From assembly GCA_028285305.1 (NCBI GenBank), contig JANQPV010000025.1, forward strand, positions 25,120-89,119: a stretch of DNA of 64,000 nucleotides. Direction: 5' to 3'. The translations under genes were made by a program, and so were the position numbers. This DNA is from Alphaproteobacteria bacterium (GTDB taxonomy: Bacteria > Pseudomonadota > Alphaproteobacteria > SMXP01). The notes beneath the pieces were generated by a model that was given only the letters and a program-made list of their open reading frames with translations, was not told the origin of the DNA and ran no database searches. Every line of letters begins with the position of its first letter. Positions within the stretch are counted from its first letter, which is position 1. Of the stretch, positions 16,719-26,376 are shown piece by piece.

Positions 16719-17723
16719 ATGCCCGTCGTCAGACAAGAAAGGAATTCTCTCTTGGAACCAATTACTGATCTCACGCCCTTTCTGGACGAGGAGCTTGCGG
16801 AGGCACTGAGAAGACGTCCAGCGGTAGAGTGGACGGAAAAAGCGGATTTCGACGAGCTGCGTGCAGCAGTGAAACCGCCCGCGATGGAAGAACCAGACGA
16901 TGTCCGTATTTCAAATATATCTGTGCCGGGCTATCAGGCCGGTAACTATGAAGTACCTGTACGAATCTACTCTCCGAAGAACGCGGTGAACACCAACACG
17001 CTTGTTTGGGTACACGGCGGCGGGTTTGTTTCGGGCAGTGTGAATGAAAATGACGCAATGGGTGTTTTCATCGCACGCAGAGTTGGGTGTAATGTCGTTT
17101 CGGTCGACTACAGGCTTGCTCCCGAAAACCCGTTTCCCGCGGGTCAGAACGATTGCTATGGCGCCTTGCTTTGGGTCGGCAGTGGCCCTGAGCAATTGGG
17201 GGGACGGCAGAGCAAAATTGCGGTAGGGGGAGGGAGCGCCGGTGGATGTTTGGCCGCAGCGCTGACATTGATGGCGCGGGATTTGGGCGGACCAGAGATT
17301 TGCCACCAGTTCTTGGTCGTACCAGTCTTGGATGACCGCCTGGAAACACGCTCCGCCCACCTCATTCAAGACCCTCGCGTCTGGAACCGCAAGAAGGCTC
17401 AGAAGGGGTGGGAATTGTATTTGGGCGATGCTTATGGCGGCGATGTTTCTCCCTATGCGTCTCCTGCCAGGGCAGAAGACCTTACTGGCTTACCGCCCGC
17501 GAGTATCTTTGTGGAGGAAATGGATCTGTTGAGAGACGAGGCCGTGGAGTACGCAAATCGACTGACAGCCAGCAACGTGCGAACGAACTTGACTGTCTAT
17601 GCAGGCACAAATCATGGGCACATGAACCTTCTGCCTACGGCCCAATCGAGCCGAAAAACGGCACGTGACTTTGAAGAAGCCGTGAAGTTGGGCTTCGGAA
17701 TACCTGTGTGGAATGACGATTGA
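16719..17723 (+). CDS. HSL-family alpha/beta hydrolase (esterase/lipase)
   Basis: This 334-residue hormone-sensitive-lipase-type esterase has the oxyanion motif HGGGF (near 99-103). The nucleophile elbow is GGGSAGG (Ser near 174). The acid is in EEMDLLRDEA and the His in TNHGHMN near 303. VDYRLAPENPFPAG is the classic motif after the oxyanion hole. It presumably hydrolyses an ester or lactone early in the pathway. It shares its upstream region with the TonB receptor and is followed by a TetR regulator. Confidence 0.88.
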   Translation: MPVVRQERNSLLEPITDLTPFLDEELAEALRRRPAVEWTEKADFDELRAAVKPPAMEEPDDVRISNISVPGYQAGNYEVPVRIYSPKNAVNTNTLVWVHGGGFVSGSVNENDAMGVFIARRVGCNVVSVDYRLAPENPFPAGQNDCYGALLWVGSGPEQLGGRQSKIAVGGGSAGGCLAAALTLMARDLGGPEICHQFLVVPVLDDRLETRSAHLIQDPRVWNRKKAQKGWELYLGDAYGGDVSPYASPARAEDLTGLPPASIFVEEMDLLRDEAVEYANRLTASNVRTNLTVYAGTNHGHMNLLPTAQSSRKTARDFEEAVKLGFGIPVWNDD

Positions 17724-18045
17724 TCACTTTGGAGGAGGCCAGTGATGTTTATCGGCAGCGATTGTCCAGAGCTTGGCGCTGCCTGAGGACGAAGTCAGTC
17801 CGAAAGTCGGCCGAAATGCCAACAGGGTCGGTATACCTCTCGGCGGAATATATATAATGAGCGGCGCCGATCCCTCTGATGTTTTGGTGCTTGGGTCAAT
17901 TCAACGATGCCGCCGGACGGCTACAAGATATGAAACGAAAAAGAAACGGGTCTTGGTTTACAGAGATACGGAAGAATTGAGGTGAGAATTCCGCGAGACT
18001 CGTGTAAGTGAATAGTTCAATCATTTAAGTGCGTGAAAGAAAACA
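17724..18045. other. Intergenic region with no convincing gene
   Basis: A strong ribosome site (GGAGGAGG, 17731-17738) precedes an ATG at 17745, but that frame stops after 13 codons (MFIGSDCPELGAA). A 70-codon frame from 17773 has no matching site and no recognisable family. This may be a decayed small gene or the leader of the TetR gene. Confidence 0.4.
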
Positions 18046-18825
18046 ATGAGCCGACTAAAGCGGGCAACAAAAGAAAAAGCTCAGCAACAAGACAAACACG
18101 CGAAGAGCGGCGTTAAGGATGATCTGTTGTGGGATAGCCGCTGGGTGCGGAAGCCGCAGCAGGGCAGAAGCGAAAGAACGAGAGTACTCCTCTTGAACGC
18201 GGCCCAACAGATCCTGGAAGAAGACGGGCCGGAAAAGCTCACAATAAGCGCAGTCGCCAAGTTGGCGGGATGTTCCGTCGGCAACATGTACCATTATTTT
18301 CAAGATAGGCAGACACTCATCTATGCGGTGATTGATCGTTTTGCGGAGGGTCTTGCAGACAGAGTGGAGCGCGGGCTGGATGAAGGTCAGTTCGAAGGAA
18401 TGTCGCTGATGGACATACTGGAAGCGAACTTCCGTTATTGGGTGAAGCTTCAAAGTCGCTATCCCGGCACGATCCGCTCCAATCGGCTGCTCGCTTTACA
18501 AGATCCTTTGATTGCGGCTCGCATGTATGAGTCAGGTCAGAAGGCGAGACACCTGATACTCGATGTGCTCAGGGAGCGATTTCACGAAGTCAATCATCCG
18601 GATACGGAACAAGCCGTTATCTTCGTGCTTGAGACATTCCAGTCTATGCTAACGCAATGGACCATGGGATCGTTGCCTGATCGCAATCAATCCCTTCCCA
18701 TCCGTACCAACGAAGAATTCACCCACGAAATGTTATTGATGGCGGCCGGGTATCTGCAGATTTCCGGGTGGACCGGGCCCAAACAAACCAAAGCCATACT
18801 ACCGCCAAAGAAACCAAAGGGTTAA
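18046..18825 (+). CDS. TetR-family transcriptional regulator
   Basis: This 259-residue protein has a TetR N-terminal DNA-binding domain preceded by an unusually long basic leader of about 45 residues. The helix-turn-helix is LTISAVAKLAGCSVGNMYHYFQDRQTLIYAVI (about 65-96). The ligand-binding half has no close motif. It ends in a four-base convergent overlap with the next esterase gene. By position it is the likely regulator of the divergent receptor/esterase unit and possibly of the P450 unit, through the shared 16-base palindrome. Confidence 0.88.
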   Translation: MSRLKRATKEKAQQQDKHAKSGVKDDLLWDSRWVRKPQQGRSERTRVLLLNAAQQILEEDGPEKLTISAVAKLAGCSVGNMYHYFQDRQTLIYAVIDRFAEGLADRVERGLDEGQFEGMSLMDILEANFRYWVKLQSRYPGTIRSNRLLALQDPLIAARMYESGQKARHLILDVLRERFHEVNHPDTEQAVIFVLETFQSMLTQWTMGSLPDRNQSLPIRTNEEFTHEMLLMAAGYLQISGWTGPKQTKAILPPKKPKG

Positions 18826-19820
18826 GGATAAAATGCGCGGTTCAAAACGCGCAGCCGATCTCGACCCAACTCCTTTGCGATCTGCGAATTCGGCGTTGCC
18901 ATTGTTCCATGCGGTGCGCCGGGCATGATCCTGAATTCAGTGGAAACTCCGCCTTCGATGAGCCGCATCGCGTAGTCCGTGCCCTCCACCAAAAAGAGAT
19001 CCATCGCGCCGGTAAGCAAATACGTAGGGGGCAGCCCAGACAAATCGGTTTCACGTGCGGGCGCAGCGTATTTTGAAACGTTGTCGCTACCCGGTGGATC
19101 GGCGAGATAGGACTCCCATCCGAACCGGTTCTGTTGCCGGTTCCATCCAAACTCCCCCGTAAAGGGATGCGGGTCGGCTTCCTCCCGGGGCACCGTCCGA
19201 TCATCTAACATGGGGACGGCGAGATACTGAAAAAGAACAGGATACTCTTCAAGATCGCGCGCCATAAGGCAAAGTCCGGCTGCCAGACCACCACCCGCGC
19301 TCTCTCCTGCAATTGCTATCCTATCTGGGTCGACGTTGAGGTAATCAGTATTCTGATGAGTCCAGGCCAATCCCGCGTAACAATCATCCATCGGGCCTGG
19401 AAACTTGGTTTCGGGAGAGAGACGGTAGTCGACGGAGACAATGACACAGTCGAGTTCTTGGATCAGCGAAACATAGCCCGCTTCGCCCATTTCCGCGCTG
19501 CCAAGAATAAAGCCACCGCCATGGGTATGATACAAAGCTGGGCGGTTCGCTTTTTCCTTTTTGGGGCGATAAATCAAAAGGCGGACGTCCGGGTCACCAT
19601 TTCTGCCCGGGACGAAGCGTTCCTCGCGAACGATACTAACAGGAAGTGGTTCGCTATTTACCAATATCTCCGCGCTCATTTTCCGGATCGTTGGCAGAAT
19701 GTCATGCGTTAGCGTGTAGTGGGGCCTCGCTTCCACATGCGCTAGAAGCTCCGGATCTATTAGATGTTTTGATGACAAGTCAGCCTCGTGATTAAAAATG
19801 CTACGGCACGTGTTGTTCAA
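18822..19820 (-). CDS. HSL-family alpha/beta hydrolase (second esterase)
   Basis: This 332-residue esterase of the same family as the gene at 16719 has oxyanion HTHGGGF, VDYRLSPETKFPGP, nucleophile GESAGGG (canonical GxSxG) and C-terminal acid and His in TGAMDLFLVEGTDY and GAPHGTM. It differs in having a normal GESAG elbow where the other has GGSAG. It is convergent with the TetR gene and about 65 bases from the downstream aldo-keto reductase, with which it does not obviously share a promoter. Confidence 0.87.
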   Translation of the reverse strand: MNNTCRSIFNHEADLSSKHLIDPELLAHVEARPHYTLTHDILPTIRKMSAEILVNSEPLPVSIVREERFVPGRNGDPDVRLLIYRPKKEKANRPALYHTHGGGFILGSAEMGEAGYVSLIQELDCVIVSVDYRLSPETKFPGPMDDCYAGLAWTHQNTDYLNVDPDRIAIAGESAGGGLAAGLCLMARDLEEYPVLFQYLAVPMLDDRTVPREEADPHPFTGEFGWNRQQNRFGWESYLADPPGSDNVSKYAAPARETDLSGLPPTYLLTGAMDLFLVEGTDYAMRLIEGGVSTEFRIMPGAPHGTMATPNSQIAKELGRDRLRVLNRAFYP

Positions 19821-19885
19821 AAAGACGATTAGTCATTGTCAGAATAGGAGCGGCGAGTCCGTATTTTACTGAATCCCAACTCATG

Positions 19886-20905
19886 CTAACCATCGTCTTC
19901 CAGATTCATCATTGCCCTAATCTCGCGCACTCTGGCCTCTCGATTATAAGGGTAGATCGCAGGCAGAGCAGATACATCGTGAAGCTCTTGCCTTGCGTCG
20001 TCATCGAACTCAACGTCGAGCGCTCCGAGATTGTCTCTTATTTGGTCGACCGTGCGTGCGCCAATGATGGGTGAAGTGATGCCTTTTTGCTCAGCTGTCC
20101 AGGCCAGTGCAACCTGACTGGGAGTCTTGTCCATGCGTTTGGCAACGCGGATGAGCGTTTCGGCGATCTCATAGTTTTTGTCGGTCAACAGCGCCTTTAC
20201 GCTAGGGCCCATCGCGGCTCGCGATCCATCCGGAGCGGCCTGATCGCGCCTGACTTTGCCGGTCAGAATCCCTCCACCGAGCGGACTATAGGGGATAACT
20301 CCTATCCCTTCATTCCGGCAAAACGGCGTATGTTCATACTCGATCCCACGGCTGATCAATGAATATTCCGGTTGAGAACAGTCGAAACGGGCGCCGCCCA
20401 TCTCCCTGGCGATTGCGTTGGATTTTGCAATTTGCCACGCCGTATAGTTCGAACAGCCAATATAGCGTACTTTGCCTGACCGCACACAATCGTCCAGGGC
20501 TCGCATCGTTTCTTCGATCGGTGTTATCGAATCGAAGCCATGCACCTGATACAAGTCGACGTAATCCGTTCCCAATCTGCGAAGGCTGTCGTCGATCGAA
20601 TCGAGGATATGTTTACGAGATGCTCCCATATCGTTCGGTCCGCGGCCCATTGGGGCAACGCATTTTGTTGCGAGAACGATCTGCTTTCTCTTGTCCTTTA
20701 TGATCCGCCCGGTGATCTCTTCCGATAGTCCGAGACCGTAAATGTTGGCAGTATCGACAAAATTGCCGCCGGCGCCGACAAACTCATCCAGGATCCTCTG
20801 CGCGGTTGCCTCGTCACATCCCCACTCCTTGGGACCAAAGGTCATCGTACCTAGACAGTATTTTGAAACCTTCAGTCCGGTTCGGCCCATCGCCCGTATC
20901 TTCAT
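19886..20905 (-). CDS. Aldo/keto reductase (paralogue A)
   Basis: This 339-residue NADPH-dependent aldo/keto reductase starts at MKIRAMGRTGLKVSKYCLGTMTFG; an upstream extension to 20986 is unlikely. The catalytic tetrad is visible as Asp in FVDTANIY, Tyr in the same motif, Lys in LATKC and His in YQVHG. The late coenzyme-binding segment is SPIIGARTVDQIRDNLGALD. It is closely related to the next gene upstream (21007-22023), so the pair arose by tandem duplication. It should reduce a carbonyl or oxidise an alcohol in the pathway. Confidence 0.88.
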   Translation of the reverse strand: MKIRAMGRTGLKVSKYCLGTMTFGPKEWGCDEATAQRILDEFVGAGGNFVDTANIYGLGLSEEITGRIIKDKRKQIVLATKCVAPMGRGPNDMGASRKHILDSIDDSLRRLGTDYVDLYQVHGFDSITPIEETMRALDDCVRSGKVRYIGCSNYTAWQIAKSNAIAREMGGARFDCSQPEYSLISRGIEYEHTPFCRNEGIGVIPYSPLGGGILTGKVRRDQAAPDGSRAAMGPSVKALLTDKNYEIAETLIRVAKRMDKTPSQVALAWTAEQKGITSPIIGARTVDQIRDNLGALDVEFDDDARQELHDVSALPAIYPYNREARVREIRAMMNLEDDG

Positions 20906-21006
20906 TTCTTCAGCTTTCTCTTGTGTTGTATGACGCTGCCAACTGTTGGCACCGCGCGAACCCATGCATCCCCGTGTCGATTCCACCCAAACATCTGAGT
21001 TCAGAT

Positions 21007-22023
21007 CTAATCGATGTCGTATCCCGCTGCGCGCGCCCGAGCGCGTGCATCTGCCTGTTGTTCATAGGGGTAAGTGGGGGGAAGCGCAGAGACTTCGTCA
21101 AGCAAACTGAGCGATTCCTGATCCAACTCTATGTCTTCGGCACCAAGATTGTCTTCAAGTTGCTCGATGGTACGTGCGCCGAAGATAGGGGAGGTTACTC
21201 CGGGTTGGCTGACCGCCCAAGCAAGCGCCACTTGGCCCGTGGTTTTATCAAAGCGTTTGGCGACGCTCTTTACCACATCGACGATGTCAAACACCTCGTC
21301 CGTCAGCAAGCCTTGCAGCCGGGGCGCGAGAGCCGTCCGTGTGCCATCGGCCGGTGTGTCGCCCCGGGTAAATTTACCGGTCAAGATGCCACCCGCCAGC
21401 GGGCTCCAAGGTATGGTGCCGATGCCTTCGTCGCGGCAAAGCGGAATATGTTCGCGCTCAATCTCCCGGCAAATCAAAGAGTATTGTGGTTGCAGACAGT
21501 CAAAGCGGGCTAGGCCGTTTTCTTTTGCGATCGCATTGGCTTTGGCAAGATGCCAGGCGGAGTAGTTTGAGCATCCGATATATCTGACTTTGCCCGCACG
21601 AACGCAGTCGTTTAGCGCTACTATGGTCTCGTCAAGGGGTGTCGTCGGATCGTATCCATGCACTTGGTACAGATCGATATAATCCGTGCCTAGCCGGCGC
21701 AAGCTCGCATCTACGGCGTCCAAAATGTGCTTGCGCGATGTCCCTAGATCATTGGGAAGTTTGCCCATGGCCGCGCTACATTTGGTGGCCAGAATGATCT
21801 CTTGCCGTTTGGATTTGATCGCGCGGCCGGTGATTTCTTCCGATACGCCCATCGAATACACATCGGCAGTGTCGATGAAATTGCCGCCAGCATCGACGAA
21901 GCGGTCGACAATTTCTTGCGAGGTGGCTTCATCGCACCCCCATTTCGGCGCTCCGAAGGTCATGGCGCCCAAGCAAAGCCTTGAGACTTTGAGTCCCGTT
22001 TTTCCTAGCTTTCTGTATCTCAT
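21007..22023 (-). CDS. Aldo/keto reductase (paralogue B)
   Basis: This 338-residue aldo/keto reductase keeps the tetrad in FIDTADVY, LATKC and YQVHG. It shares long identical stretches with paralogue A (for example CSNY.AWHLAK, EGIGTIPWSPLAGGILTGK versus EGIGVIPYSPLGGGILTGK). Divergence of the two suggests different substrates or stereochemistry. It is transcribed away from the P450 gene; the shared 266-base promoter region contains palindrome copy 2. Confidence 0.88.
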   Translation of the reverse strand: MRYRKLGKTGLKVSRLCLGAMTFGAPKWGCDEATSQEIVDRFVDAGGNFIDTADVYSMGVSEEITGRAIKSKRQEIILATKCSAAMGKLPNDLGTSRKHILDAVDASLRRLGTDYIDLYQVHGYDPTTPLDETIVALNDCVRAGKVRYIGCSNYSAWHLAKANAIAKENGLARFDCLQPQYSLICREIEREHIPLCRDEGIGTIPWSPLAGGILTGKFTRGDTPADGTRTALAPRLQGLLTDEVFDIVDVVKSVAKRFDKTTGQVALAWAVSQPGVTSPIFGARTIEQLEDNLGAEDIELDQESLSLLDEVSALPPTYPYEQQADARARARAAGYDID

Positions 22024-22188
22024 AACGCTTACTGCCTCCGCTCGGTCCCGGCCAAATGGGACACGCCAGCGCCCGCAAACTTCATACTATTGCGCGATCC
22101 AACAAAGTTCCGCGCGCGCATCAAGCTCCAGAATTTCTCTTCCTGATCGATGCGAGATTTGCACCCGTATGTTCAATTTGTCAATACG

Positions 22189-22204
22189 AACTTGAATTCA
22201 AGTT
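22189..22204. promoter_or_regulatory. Palindromic operator copy 2 (AACTTGAATTCAAGTT)
   Basis: This is identical to the 16-base palindrome at 16550-16565, and both are followed by an AAT-rich tail. It lies between the divergent aldo/keto reductase B and P450 genes, 86 bases upstream of the P450 start. Confidence 0.62.
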
Positions 22205-22289
22205 TAATTTTTATTGATGTCGCAGATTACATGCTGTAGAAGGGTCTCGAATGGATGATATCTTGGAAAAAGCGATGCGGCCTTAGCTG

Positions 22290-23627
22290 ATGTCAGAACT
22301 CGAAACTCTTTATAGGGCGGAAACCTGGTCCAATCCTGAATTCGTCCACGATATCTTTTCTGAATTGAGGCGAGAGAAATCAATCCCATTCGTGGAGAGC
22401 AATCAGTATCCAGATTTCTGGCATATCTCGAAGCACCAGGATATTTTTGAAATAGAAAGGCGCACCGACATATTTCTCAGTGCGCCGAGAACAAACATCC
22501 AAACACGTCAAACTGAAGCAGAAGGACTTGTGCGCTCAGGGGGAAAGAGCAGGTTGCGTACGTTGGTCTCGATGGATCCGCCGGAACATCCGAAGATGCG
22601 GATGCTGACACAAAACTGGTTCATGCCGAAGAATCTCTCGCGGCTGCAAACCAGTATCGAAGAGTCAGCCGAGAGGGGCCTCGACCGGTTTGTTGAACTA
22701 AACGGTGCCTGCGATTTTGCTCAAGACGTCGGCGTTGAGTTCCCGTTGCGCGTCATTATGACCATTCTTGGAGTGCCCCCGGAAGACTACTCGTCCATGC
22801 TGCGCCTGACGCAGGAACTGTTTGGGTCTGAGGATCCGGACTTGCGCCGCCGCGGTGACACGCACTCGGATCCGGAGTTGACGAAGCTGGCTACGTACAT
22901 GGATTTCGGCCAGTACTTCCTGAAAATGACCGAAGACAGACGAAAGAACCCACGCGATGATCTCGCAACTCTCATCGCCAATGCCCGCGTAGACGGTGAG
23001 CCAATCGATGACGCCTCAACATTCGGCTATTACCTGATCGCGGCAACGGCCGGCCACGATACGACGAGCTATTCGCTGATTGAGGCGGTGCATCAATTGG
23101 CTTTGGATCCTGACCTCTTGGCGCGTCTCAAGCAGGACCCCGACTCGATGAGCAAGAAGATCGCAGAGGAAGCGATCAGGTTTGCCTCTCCGGTTCGTCA
23201 TTTTGTTCGGACAGCCAAAGCCGACTACGAATTGAGAGGCAAAACCATCAGGGCGGGAGATTCAGTTATTCTCTGGTACCCCTCAGGCAGTCGCGACGAG
23301 GACATTTTCGAAGATCCTCACGCTTTTAATCCTGATAGAGATACGAGCGTCCGTCACGCGTCCTTCGGACATGGCGCCCATATGTGTCTTGGGATGCATT
23401 TGGCGCGGCAGGAAATTTCGACTTTTTTGAGGATGCTCTGCGAGCGAACAGATAGTATCGAATTGACTGGAGAACCTCTTTATGCGCAAGCAAACTTTGT
23501 GAGCGGAATAAAAAAGCTCCTGGTGAAGGCAGCGCTTGTCTCGGACTCGAGTTTGAGTGATCGAAGCCCCGACTTCCCATCCGGTGGTATTGCCAGTCAT
23601 GAAGAACAGAACCAATCGGCACTCTAA
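22290..23627 (+). CDS. Cytochrome P450
   Basis: This 445-residue soluble bacterial P450 has the I-helix oxygen-activation motif AGHDTTSY, the K-helix EEAIRF (ExxR) and the haem-binding loop FGHGAHMCLG with the Cys ligand near 366. The length fits class I P450s that need separate ferredoxin and reductase; neither is encoded in this window. It is followed by an epoxide-hydrolase-like gene and an amidohydrolase on the same strand. It likely hydroxylates or epoxidises the pathway substrate. Confidence 0.93.
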   Translation: MSELETLYRAETWSNPEFVHDIFSELRREKSIPFVESNQYPDFWHISKHQDIFEIERRTDIFLSAPRTNIQTRQTEAEGLVRSGGKSRLRTLVSMDPPEHPKMRMLTQNWFMPKNLSRLQTSIEESAERGLDRFVELNGACDFAQDVGVEFPLRVIMTILGVPPEDYSSMLRLTQELFGSEDPDLRRRGDTHSDPELTKLATYMDFGQYFLKMTEDRRKNPRDDLATLIANARVDGEPIDDASTFGYYLIAATAGHDTTSYSLIEAVHQLALDPDLLARLKQDPDSMSKKIAEEAIRFASPVRHFVRTAKADYELRGKTIRAGDSVILWYPSGSRDEDIFEDPHAFNPDRDTSVRHASFGHGAHMCLGMHLARQEISTFLRMLCERTDSIELTGEPLYAQANFVSGIKKLLVKAALVSDSSLSDRSPDFPSGGIASHEEQNQSAL

Positions 23628-23648
23628 AGCGAGTTGGGCGAAGCCAGA

Positions 23649-24539
23649 ATGACCGCAAAGATCAAAACCAAAGAGTTCACTTTTACGGCGGAATTGGCCG
23701 GACCGGACGACGGTGAACTCGTAATACTCTTGCATGGTTTCCCCCAAACGAATCATGCATGGCGAGCCGAAGTGTCCGCCTTAAGTGAGATTGGGTACCG
23801 TGCGTGTGCGTATAATCAAAGGGGCTATTCCGAAGGAGCGAGACCCGAGGGGATCGACTCATACCGCATGGAATTCATTGTGTCGGACGTCTTCGAGATC
23901 GCGGATGCTCTTGGAGCCGATCAGTTTCATCTTGTGGGACATGATTGGGGTGGCCAAATAGCTTGGTGCGCCGCTGCCACGCAACCTGAGCGTATCAAGA
24001 CGCTGTCTGTTATATCGCGCCCTCATCCGAGGGCGTTCATAAAGGCAATGGCTGAAGACACCGAGCAGCCGAAGAAATCAACCCACCATCGATCGCATCT
24101 CAGGCCGGAGATGACAGATGAAATGCTGGCAAACGGTGCTGCGCTCTGGCGGCGCGGGCTTCATGCCGTTCCGCCCAAAGATATCGACGCTTACGAGGCG
24201 GTCGTTGCCAATCGCGAGGCGCTAGATGCGGCGCTAAATTGGTACCGGGCCGTGCCTCTCTCCAATCTCAAGGGATCGGCAATTCCTGCCGTCGTCGTAC
24301 CAACGCTTTATGTATGGGGGACCGTTGATGGAACGGTTGGCAGGGCGGCAGCCGAAGGAACGAAGGAGTGGGTTGACGCTCCATATCGCTTTGTTCAGTT
24401 ACCGGACGTCGGCCACTTTGTGACCGATCAGGCGCCCGGACAGTTTACACCGTTACTCATCGAGCATTTGAGGTCATGTGAGCTCGAGAGTCATGAACAA
24501 ACGAACGTGATATCAATCGAGGAAAGAACCGCAAGGTGA
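23649..24539 (+). CDS. Epoxide-hydrolase-like alpha/beta hydrolase
   Basis: This 296-residue alpha/beta hydrolase has HGFPQTNHAWR (oxyanion HGxP), the nucleophile elbow GHDWGG (Asp, as in epoxide hydrolases and haloalkane dehalogenases) and late DVGHFVTDQ with the catalytic His. Asp in the elbow together with HGFP favours epoxide hydrolase. I start at the ATG at 23649; a TTG 15 bases earlier is possible. It lies 21 bases after the P450, so a P450-made epoxide opened by this enzyme is an attractive but unproven pairing. Confidence 0.85.
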   Translation: MTAKIKTKEFTFTAELAGPDDGELVILLHGFPQTNHAWRAEVSALSEIGYRACAYNQRGYSEGARPEGIDSYRMEFIVSDVFEIADALGADQFHLVGHDWGGQIAWCAAATQPERIKTLSVISRPHPRAFIKAMAEDTEQPKKSTHHRSHLRPEMTDEMLANGAALWRRGLHAVPPKDIDAYEAVVANREALDAALNWYRAVPLSNLKGSAIPAVVVPTLYVWGTVDGTVGRAAAEGTKEWVDAPYRFVQLPDVGHFVTDQAPGQFTPLLIEHLRSCELESHEQTNVISIEERTAR

Positions 24540-24564
24540 GTGAGATTAATCCAGGAGTGGAGAA

Positions 24565-26280
24565 ATGAGCGAACATGATCTTGTAATTCGTAACGGGACG
24601 ATCATTGATGGGTCCGGAGCGGAGCGAAGAACCGGAGACGTTGCTGTTTCCGACGGCAAAATTGCTCAGGTTGGTAAAGTCGAAGGGCGAGGCAAACGCG
24701 AATTGGATGCCGGTGGGCGGCTGGTGCAGCCGGGTTTTGTGGACATTCATACTCATTACGATGGTCAAGCGACTTGGGATTCGCAATTGGCGCCCTCCAG
24801 TTGGCATGGGGTGACAACGGCCGTCATGGGGAACTGCGGCGTTGGATTTGCGCCCGTCAAGCCCCATGACCGCGAAAGGCTCGTACAATTCATGGAGGGA
24901 ATTGAAGATATTCCTGGTACGGCCTTACATGAAGGCCTGCCGTGGACGTGGGAGAGCTTCGAAGAGTATATGGATATGCTCGACTCAATTCCTCACGACA
25001 TCGACATCGCAGCTCAAGTTCCCCATGCGGCGTTGCGGCTCTATGCGATGGGGGAACGCGGTGTGACCAATAATCTTGCGACTTCAGACGACATTCATGT
25101 GATGGGGGATCTGGCGAAGCGAGCCATACTCGCCGGCGCACTCGGCTTCACCAGCTCCCGGACCGTGAACCACAAATCGTCGCTGGGCGAAACAACGCCA
25201 GGCGTACATGCGGCCTTTGATGAGATGGTGGGTATCGCTGAAGCTGTCGGTTCAACGGGGAAAGGCGTGCTGCAGCTTATCAGTGATTTTAGAGATTTTG
25301 AGAAAGAATTCGGAATGGTGACTGAGATGTCGCGCCGTTCTGGTCGGCCGATTTCGATATCGATAGGTCAAACTTATATCAAACCGGAGAACTGGCGGCG
25401 TTTGCTTGATGCGATGACCAAAGTACGCTCTGAGGGCATTGAGATGAGGGCTCAGGTTGCGACAAGGGCAATCGGGGTCATGCTCGGTCTTCAAGCAACG
25501 ACAAATCCATTCGATGATTGTCCCGCATATCAAGCAATTGCAGACCTTCCATTGAACGAGCGCGTTGCCCGAATGCAAAACCCTGAACTGCGCGCTAAGA
25601 TCCTCAATCAGTACAAAGAGCGGTATAAGGACGAAGCAGATAAACGGCAACGAAAGCGCTGGGAAACAATCTACGAGCTGGGAGACCCACCGAACTACGA
25701 GCCTGATCCCTCTACGGCGATTGCATTCAAAGCCAAAGAAAAGGGCATCAGCCCGGCCGAACATGCCTATGACTACATGCTTCGCGATTCAGGAAAAGCG
25801 ATGCTCTACATGACAATCATAAATTATGTCGATGGCAATTTGGATTGCGTGCGCGAGCAGCTCATGCATGAGGCTGCTGTGCCCGGACTGTCGGATGGGG
25901 GCGCCCACGTAGGCACCGTCTGTGATGTCAGTTTTCCAACCACACTCATGCAATGGTGGGGTCGGGACCGCCCCCATGATCGTATTCCGGTTGAAACAGT
26001 CGTTCACAAGCAATCAAGGGCGACCGCGGAAGCCGTTGGATTGCTTGACCGTGGGCTGATTGCTCCTGGATACAAAGCCGACATAAACGTCGTTGACTTC
26101 GACAAGCTCCGTCTTCATGTCCCTACAATCGTCCACGATCTTCCCGCAGGCGGAAAAAGATTTCTGCAGAAGGTGACCGGCATCGACCACACATTCGTGT
26201 CGGGTATCGAAGTGGCATCGAACTCTGAGTCGACCGGCGCTACGCCAGGGCGGTTGGTTAGAGGAGAACAATTCGTATAA
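24565..26280 (+). CDS. Amidohydrolase, D-aminoacylase-like (paralogue 1)
   Basis: This 571-residue amidohydrolase-superfamily enzyme begins HDLVIRNGTIIDGSGAERRTGDVAV and carries the first metal motif DIHTHYDGQ near 59-66. A Cys (GNCGVGFAP near 90) matches the metal-ligand Cys of D-aminoacylases, and the late acid is in GLSDGGAHV. Known relatives are N-acyl-D-amino-acid deacylases. The catabolic context makes another cyclic amide, ester or lactone plausible. It is the third gene of the P450 set and ends just before a strong terminator. A second copy is at 34999. Confidence 0.82.
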   Translation: MSEHDLVIRNGTIIDGSGAERRTGDVAVSDGKIAQVGKVEGRGKRELDAGGRLVQPGFVDIHTHYDGQATWDSQLAPSSWHGVTTAVMGNCGVGFAPVKPHDRERLVQFMEGIEDIPGTALHEGLPWTWESFEEYMDMLDSIPHDIDIAAQVPHAALRLYAMGERGVTNNLATSDDIHVMGDLAKRAILAGALGFTSSRTVNHKSSLGETTPGVHAAFDEMVGIAEAVGSTGKGVLQLISDFRDFEKEFGMVTEMSRRSGRPISISIGQTYIKPENWRRLLDAMTKVRSEGIEMRAQVATRAIGVMLGLQATTNPFDDCPAYQAIADLPLNERVARMQNPELRAKILNQYKERYKDEADKRQRKRWETIYELGDPPNYEPDPSTAIAFKAKEKGISPAEHAYDYMLRDSGKAMLYMTIINYVDGNLDCVREQLMHEAAVPGLSDGGAHVGTVCDVSFPTTLMQWWGRDRPHDRIPVETVVHKQSRATAEAVGLLDRGLIAPGYKADINVVDFDKLRLHVPTIVHDLPAGGKRFLQKVTGIDHTFVSGIEVASNSESTGATPGRLVRGEQFV

Positions 26281-26334
26281 GTTTTCACTGTGTAAACGAA
26301 TGCATCCCCTTCCAAAGATTGGAAGCTTCTGTCT

Positions 26335-26366
26335 GGTCGCCGGAGACATTCGGCGACCTTTTTTTT
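26335..26366 (+). terminator. Strong rho-independent terminator of the P450 operon
   Basis: GGTCGCCG and CGGCGACC form a perfect eight-base stem with an eight-base loop, followed by eight T. It lies about 55 bases after the amidohydrolase stop. Confidence 0.9.
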
Positions 26367-26376
26367 GCGACCACGT

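Noticed and set aside
17773..17985. 70-codon plus-strand frame before the TetR gene
   Set aside because: No usable start signal and no similarity I can recognise; kept only as an intergenic note.
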